A DNA stretch of 8,986 bases from Ignavibacteriales bacterium (GTDB lineage: Bacteria; Bacteroidota; Ignavibacteria; Ignavibacteriales; Melioribacteraceae): the NCBI GenBank assembly GCA_007280825.1, contig QYQI01000037.1, forward strand, positions 1 to 8,986, given 5' to 3'. The position numbers and the translations under genes were made by a program. A model generated the notes under the pieces. That model saw nothing but the letters and a program-made list of their open reading frames with translations. It had not been told where the DNA came from and searched no databases. Shown here in pieces: positions 6,918 through 8,986 of the stretch. Numbering within the stretch: position 1 is the stretch's first letter; the number at the start of each line of letters is the position of its first letter.

Positions 6918-7330
6918 TTGATCGCCTTCCCTTTATATTCAACATAATTATTCTCAGTTTCATAAAGCTTAATAGAGTAAAGTTTACCGGACGGCAATTT
7001 ATCAATTAATTGATCCCAAATGCCGATAGCTATGTTCTCAGCAGTTGGTATCTTCCCTTTTAAGAAATCAACATCAAGATTTAAATTCTTATGATCAACT
7101 TTACTTATCACATTTTTTTTAATTATTTCTTTTAGAACTTTAAGATCTATTACATAACCGGTTTGAGAATCTACTTCTCCAGCAACTATTACTTCTAAGA
7201 TGTAATTATGTCCATGACCATTTAGATTATTACACTTGCCGAATAGCCGATCATTTTCTTCATTGGAAAAATTTGGATTAAATAAACGGTGCGACGAACT
7301 AAAAACTTCACGCCTTGTCACATATATCAT
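6914..7330 (-). CDS. 6-pyruvoyl-tetrahydropterin synthase (PTPS-I type)
   Basis: 138 residues of the PTPS/QueD family (COG0720). It converts dihydroneopterin triphosphate to 6-pyruvoyl-tetrahydropterin with loss of triphosphate. Zinc ligands H14, H39 and H41, catalytic C33, D79 and H80, and pterin-anchoring E124 all map to the rat enzyme residues (H23, H48, H50, C42, D88, H89, E133) with one constant offset of nine. The motif is C33-x5-H-G-H, as in eukaryotic PTPS, not the C-x3-HGH of QueD or the Glu form of PTPS-III. Blocks such as LFGKCNN and YETENN closely resemble the animal proteins. The ATG lies 4 bases after the bcp stop, with AAAGGA inside the bcp end as ribosome-binding site, and the 3' end overlaps folE by 4 bases. 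No queE or queC is nearby, so queuosine synthesis is less likely. Confidence 0.92.
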   Translation of the reverse strand: MIYVTRREVFSSSHRLFNPNFSNEENDRLFGKCNNLNGHGHNYILEVIVAGEVDSQTGYVIDLKVLKEIIKKNVISKVDHKNLNLDVDFLKGKIPTAENIAIGIWDQLIDKLPSGKLYSIKLYETENNYVEYKGKAIN

Positions 7331-7334
7331 TTCA

Positions 7335-7793
7335 CTATCCTTTGAGTGCTTTCAAAACTTCTTCAACATGCCCATCTACTTTAACTTTGGGAAATATTTT
7401 TTTAATCAAACCATTTTCATCAATAATAAATGTCGTACGTTCAATTCCCATGTATTTTCTTCCATACATACTTTTTTCTTTCCACACTCCATATTTAACA
7501 ACAACTTCTTTTTTCCCATCACTTAAAAGTGTGAAGGGAAGATTGTATTTGCTCTCAAACTTTTTGTGTGATTCTACAGAATCGGCACTTATTCCAATAA
7601 CAACTGATTTAATTTTTTTGAAGTTTGGAAAAATATCTCTAAAATCGCAAGCTTCTTTAGTGCAGCCCGAAGTCATATCTTTCGGATAAAAATAGAGAAC
7701 AACTTTCCATCCTTTGAAATCATTTAGAGAAACCCTAACTCCATTAGTATCCATTAATGAAAACGAAGGTGCTTTTTTACCAACTTCTAACAT
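7335..7793 (-). CDS. bcp: Thioredoxin-dependent peroxiredoxin, Bcp/PrxQ type
   Basis: 152 residues, the standard PrxQ length. It reduces hydrogen and organic peroxides in the cytoplasm using thioredoxin. The active-site loop YFYPKDMTSGCTKEACDFRD gives T41, peroxidatic C44 and resolving C49, the C-x4-C spacing of PrxQ; R119 in GIERTTF is the conserved catalytic arginine. No signal peptide is present. GGAG lies 5 nt before the ATG at 7793. It is the first gene of the bcp-PTPS-folE-SDR operon, with a promoter candidate just upstream. Its presence at the head of a pterin operon may protect reduced pterins or dispose of peroxide from their autoxidation; that link is inference. Confidence 0.95.
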   Translation of the reverse strand: MLEVGKKAPSFSLMDTNGVRVSLNDFKGWKVVLYFYPKDMTSGCTKEACDFRDIFPNFKKIKSVVIGISADSVESHKKFESKYNLPFTLLSDGKKEVVVKYGVWKEKSMYGRKYMGIERTTFIIDENGLIKKIFPKVKVDGHVEEVLKALKG

Positions 7794-7810
7794 TTTTTCT
7801 CCATCAAGAA

Positions 7811-7838
7811 TTTATATTAAACTGCTTTCTCCAAACAA
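7811..7838 (-). promoter_or_regulatory. Candidate promoter of the bcp/pterin operon
   Basis: On the minus strand TTGTTT (7838-7833) and TATAAA (7816-7811) are separated by 16 nt, in the short space between the upstream terminator and the bcp start. The match to a housekeeping -35/-10 pair is reasonable but this AT-rich DNA yields such matches easily. Confidence 0.4.
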
Positions 7839-7841
7839 TCT

Positions 7842-7875
7842 AAATAAAAAGAAAGGGACGAATTAATTCCGTCCC
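7842..7875 (-). terminator. Rho-independent terminator after the dodecin/peroxiredoxin unit
   Basis: On the minus strand GGGACG (7875-7870) pairs with CGTCCC (7860-7855) around an AATT-rich loop that can add two more A-T pairs past a bulged G. It is followed at once by TTTCTTTTTATTT. It starts 19 bases past the peroxiredoxin stop and separates this unit from the bcp operon. Confidence 0.88.
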
Positions 7876-7894
7876 GTAAAAACGATTAACTTAA

Positions 7895-8377
7895 TTATGA
7901 TAATTTTTTCAGCGTTTCTTGAATCGTTACATAATTCGGTTCATTACCGGCGACTTCTAAAACTTCAGCGTATTGGATAACTCCCTTCTTATCAACAACG
8001 AATGCTGATCTCTTGGAGACACCTTTCAAATCCCACTTGCCAGGAAGCCAAACATCATAAAATGATCCATACGCAGGTGATACTTCTTTATTGAAATCGC
8101 TGAGAACAGGAAAGTTAAATTGATGTTTGTCTGTCCAAAGTTTTTGTGCGAATGGACCATCAACGCTAATTGCTAAAACTTGAGCATCAAGATTTTCATA
8201 ATCTTTCATTCCATCTCTGGTAGAGCATAGTTCTTTTTCACAGACTGACGTCCCGACAGCCGGGAAAAAAAGAATTACAACATTTTTCTTACCCTTAAAA
8301 TCAGATAAAGAAACGGATTCGTTATTTGAATTCTTTAAGCTAAAATTTGGTGCAGTATCTCCTACTTTCAATGGCAT
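7895..8377 (-). CDS. AhpE-like peroxiredoxin
   Basis: 160 residues, cytoplasmic (no signal peptide). Thioredoxin-fold peroxiredoxin with the active-site loop P39-A-V-G-T43-S-V-C46 (peroxidatic Cys) and conserved R123 in SKRSAFVVD. The strands LAISVDGPFAQKLW and FPVLSDF and the late AYGSFYDVW segment resemble mycobacterial AhpE more than Bcp. AhpE of Mycobacterium is a 1-Cys enzyme; here C51 stands five residues after C46, so a PrxQ-like intramolecular disulphide is possible. It begins 20 bases after the dodecin stop and is followed by a strong terminator, so the two genes form one unit. The ribosome-binding site is weak (AGCAG-like). The reductant is unknown. Assignment to the AhpE subfamily rather than another small peroxiredoxin class is moderately sure. 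Confidence 0.9.
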   Translation of the reverse strand: MPLKVGDTAPNFSLKNSNNESVSLSDFKGKKNVVILFFPAVGTSVCEKELCSTRDGMKDYENLDAQVLAISVDGPFAQKLWTDKHQFNFPVLSDFNKEVSPAYGSFYDVWLPGKWDLKGVSKRSAFVVDKKGVIQYAEVLEVAGNEPNYVTIQETLKKLS

Positions 8378-8397
8378 ATATTTCTGCTTTCGTGAAA

Positions 8398-8601
8398 TTA
8401 TTCTTTAAGTTTTCTACCTATTCGAACTTTAACTTGGAATTCAACTTTTCCTTCACTTGTAACTCTGCCTCTCTGTTCAACAACTTCGAACCAACCAACT
8501 TTATTTTCATTGTTCGCTTCAAGAACAATTTCTTTTATAGCTTCGGTAACACCATCTGTTGAAATTCCAACTCTTTCTATTACTTCGAATGTCTTTGACA
8601 T
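8398..8601 (-). CDS. Dodecin family flavin-binding protein
   Basis: 67 residues, the usual dodecin size. Dodecins form hollow dodecamers that bind flavins (riboflavin, FMN or FAD) in stacked pairs and buffer free flavin. Seen here: the first strand KTFEVIERVGIST, the amphipathic helix GVTEAIKEIVLEANN (17-31), then VGWFEVVEQRGRV with the flavin-stacking W37, and the final strand VEFQVKVRIG with Q56. W37 and Q56 correspond to W36 and Q55 of the Halobacterium protein. GAGG at 8610-8607 sits 5 nt before the ATG. First gene of a two-gene unit with the AhpE-like peroxiredoxin, and divergent from the Fur-family gene across a 200-bp gap. Confidence 0.93.
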   Translation of the reverse strand: MSKTFEVIERVGISTDGVTEAIKEIVLEANNENKVGWFEVVEQRGRVTSEGKVEFQVKVRIGRKLKE

Positions 8602-8766
8602 ATTAACCTCATTATTTGATTAAAAAGTTCAATTCAATTAATAAGTGAATAATTCTTGAAATTAAAATAGCTTATTAGGAAGTAAGATTAAAGAAAGTGA
8701 TCCTCAATAACGTTCCTCTTTTATGAATCATTATTTTTTTGCTTTTCATGGTAGCAGTTTCTATTT

Positions 8767-8789
8767 TTATATAGACTAAATCTAAATAA
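8767..8789. promoter_or_regulatory. Candidate Fur/PerR-type operator (imperfect inverted repeat)
   Basis: Centred on base 8778, nine of eleven flanking pairs are complementary (core TAGACTAAATCTA, 8772-8784, flanked by TTTAT and ATAA). The central 7-1-7 stretch matches the Bacillus PerR box (TTATAAT-N-ATTATAA) at about 9 of 14 positions. It ends 12 bases before the GTG of the Fur-family gene, so autoregulation is plausible. Random AT-rich DNA can give weaker versions of this. Confidence 0.45.
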
Positions 8790-8801
8790 TGATTGATTTA
8801 A

Positions 8802-8986
8802 GTGGAAATAGAACAAGCACACGAACAATTCAGACGATTTCTAAAACGAGGTGACAATCGGGTTACACCGGAACGCTTTGAAGTTTTAGACTTTGCAATG
8901 GATTATGAAGGACATTTTGGAGCGGATGAATTGTACATTAAGATGAAGAGTAGTGATTCCAATATTTCCCGTGCAACAGTTTACAA
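8802..8986 (+). CDS. Fur/PerR family transcriptional regulator (partial, 3' end off the window)
   Basis: 61 codons of the N-terminal winged-helix DNA-binding domain. R20-V-T-P-E-R (20-25) is the family signature, H38 in GHFGADELY lines up with PerR H37/Fur H33-type histidines, and S55-R-A-T-V-Y is the DNA recognition helix. The frame has a TAA immediately before GTG at 8802, so GTG is the earliest start; a later Met (33) would cut into the domain. The ATG at 8789 is in another frame and soon stops. The metal-binding C-terminal half is outside the window, so Fur, PerR, Zur or Mur cannot be separated from sequence. Being divergent from dodecin and an AhpE-like peroxiredoxin favours a peroxide-sensing role. 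Confidence 0.9.
   Translation, partial: MEIEQAHEQFRRFLKRGDNRVTPERFEVLDFAMDYEGHFGADELYIKMKSSDSNISRATVY

Noticed and set aside
6914..7330. Annotation of the PTPS-family gene as QueD (queuosine synthesis)
   Set aside because: The Cys-to-HGH spacing is five residues, as in PTPS-I, while QueD has three; all rat PTPS active-site residues align, and no other queuosine gene is adjacent.
8639..8677. TAATAAG / CTTATTA inverted repeat with a 25-bp spacer upstream of dodecin
   Set aside because: Only 7 bp of AT-rich sequence with a long spacer; expected by chance in DNA of this composition.
8721..8733. TTATGAATCATTA near-palindrome between dodecin and the Fur-family gene
   Set aside because: Short, with one mismatched pair, and it does not match the Fur or PerR box; no second copy seen nearby.
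8789..8854. ATG at 8789 as the start of the right-edge gene
   Set aside because: That frame reaches a stop after about 21 codons; the Fur motifs are in the frame of GTG 8802, directly after an in-frame TAA.
1..8986. CRISPR arrays, insertion sequences, phage or toxin-antitoxin genes
   Set aside because: I found no regularly spaced repeats, terminal inverted repeats, transposase or integrase motifs, and the gene content looks like stable chromosomal housekeeping and stress functions.

Overview
The window is AT-rich (roughly one third G+C by eye), gene-dense chromosomal DNA. Several features point to the Bacteroidota/Chlorobiota group, most likely an Ignavibacteria-type relative: signal peptides ending in S-Q or A-Q, weak Shine-Dalgarno sites, a very long secreted TPR protein, and a short-chain dehydrogenase whose C-terminus resembles my recollection of Chlorobium sepiapterin reductase. 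This taxonomic call is an inference. No mobile element, CRISPR array or phage gene is visible. No gap between genes exceeds about 200 bases.

Layout, left to right. (1) 1-3007, minus strand: a DUF92 membrane protein followed 5 bases later by a secreted protein of about 19 TPRs that runs off the left edge. (2) 3166-3252, minus: tRNA-Leu(GAG). (3) 3327-4967, minus: an overlapping operon of ECF sigma factor, membrane anti-sigma-like protein and Spy/CpxP-like periplasmic protein. Divergent from it, at 5094-5588 plus, is a second Spy/CpxP-like protein. The space between carries a perfect 9-bp inverted repeat whose arms each sit exactly 16 nt from a GTC, one on each strand; I read this as two back-to-back promoters for the ECF sigma factor itself. 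(4) 5641-7793, minus: a tightly packed operon of Bcp/PrxQ peroxiredoxin, 6-pyruvoyl-tetrahydropterin synthase (PTPS), GTP cyclohydrolase I (folE) and a short-chain dehydrogenase. (5) 7895-8601, minus: dodecin and an AhpE-like peroxiredoxin, closed by a clear terminator. (6) 8802 to the right edge, plus: the start of a Fur/PerR-family regulator with an inverted repeat just upstream.

How the genes work together. The sigma/anti-sigma/Spy-like block looks like a self-amplifying envelope-stress circuit: the periplasmic proteins would sense or buffer stress, the anti-sigma would release the sigma, and the sigma would fire both divergent promoters. The pterin operon holds the three activities needed to go from GTP to tetrahydrobiopterin. 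Its PTPS has the C-x5-HGH spacing and every active-site residue of the animal enzyme, not the C-x3-HGH of QueD. The dodecin/peroxiredoxin operon and the Fur-family gene form a peroxide and flavin handling neighbourhood, and Bcp heading the pterin operon links redox defence to an easily oxidised cofactor.
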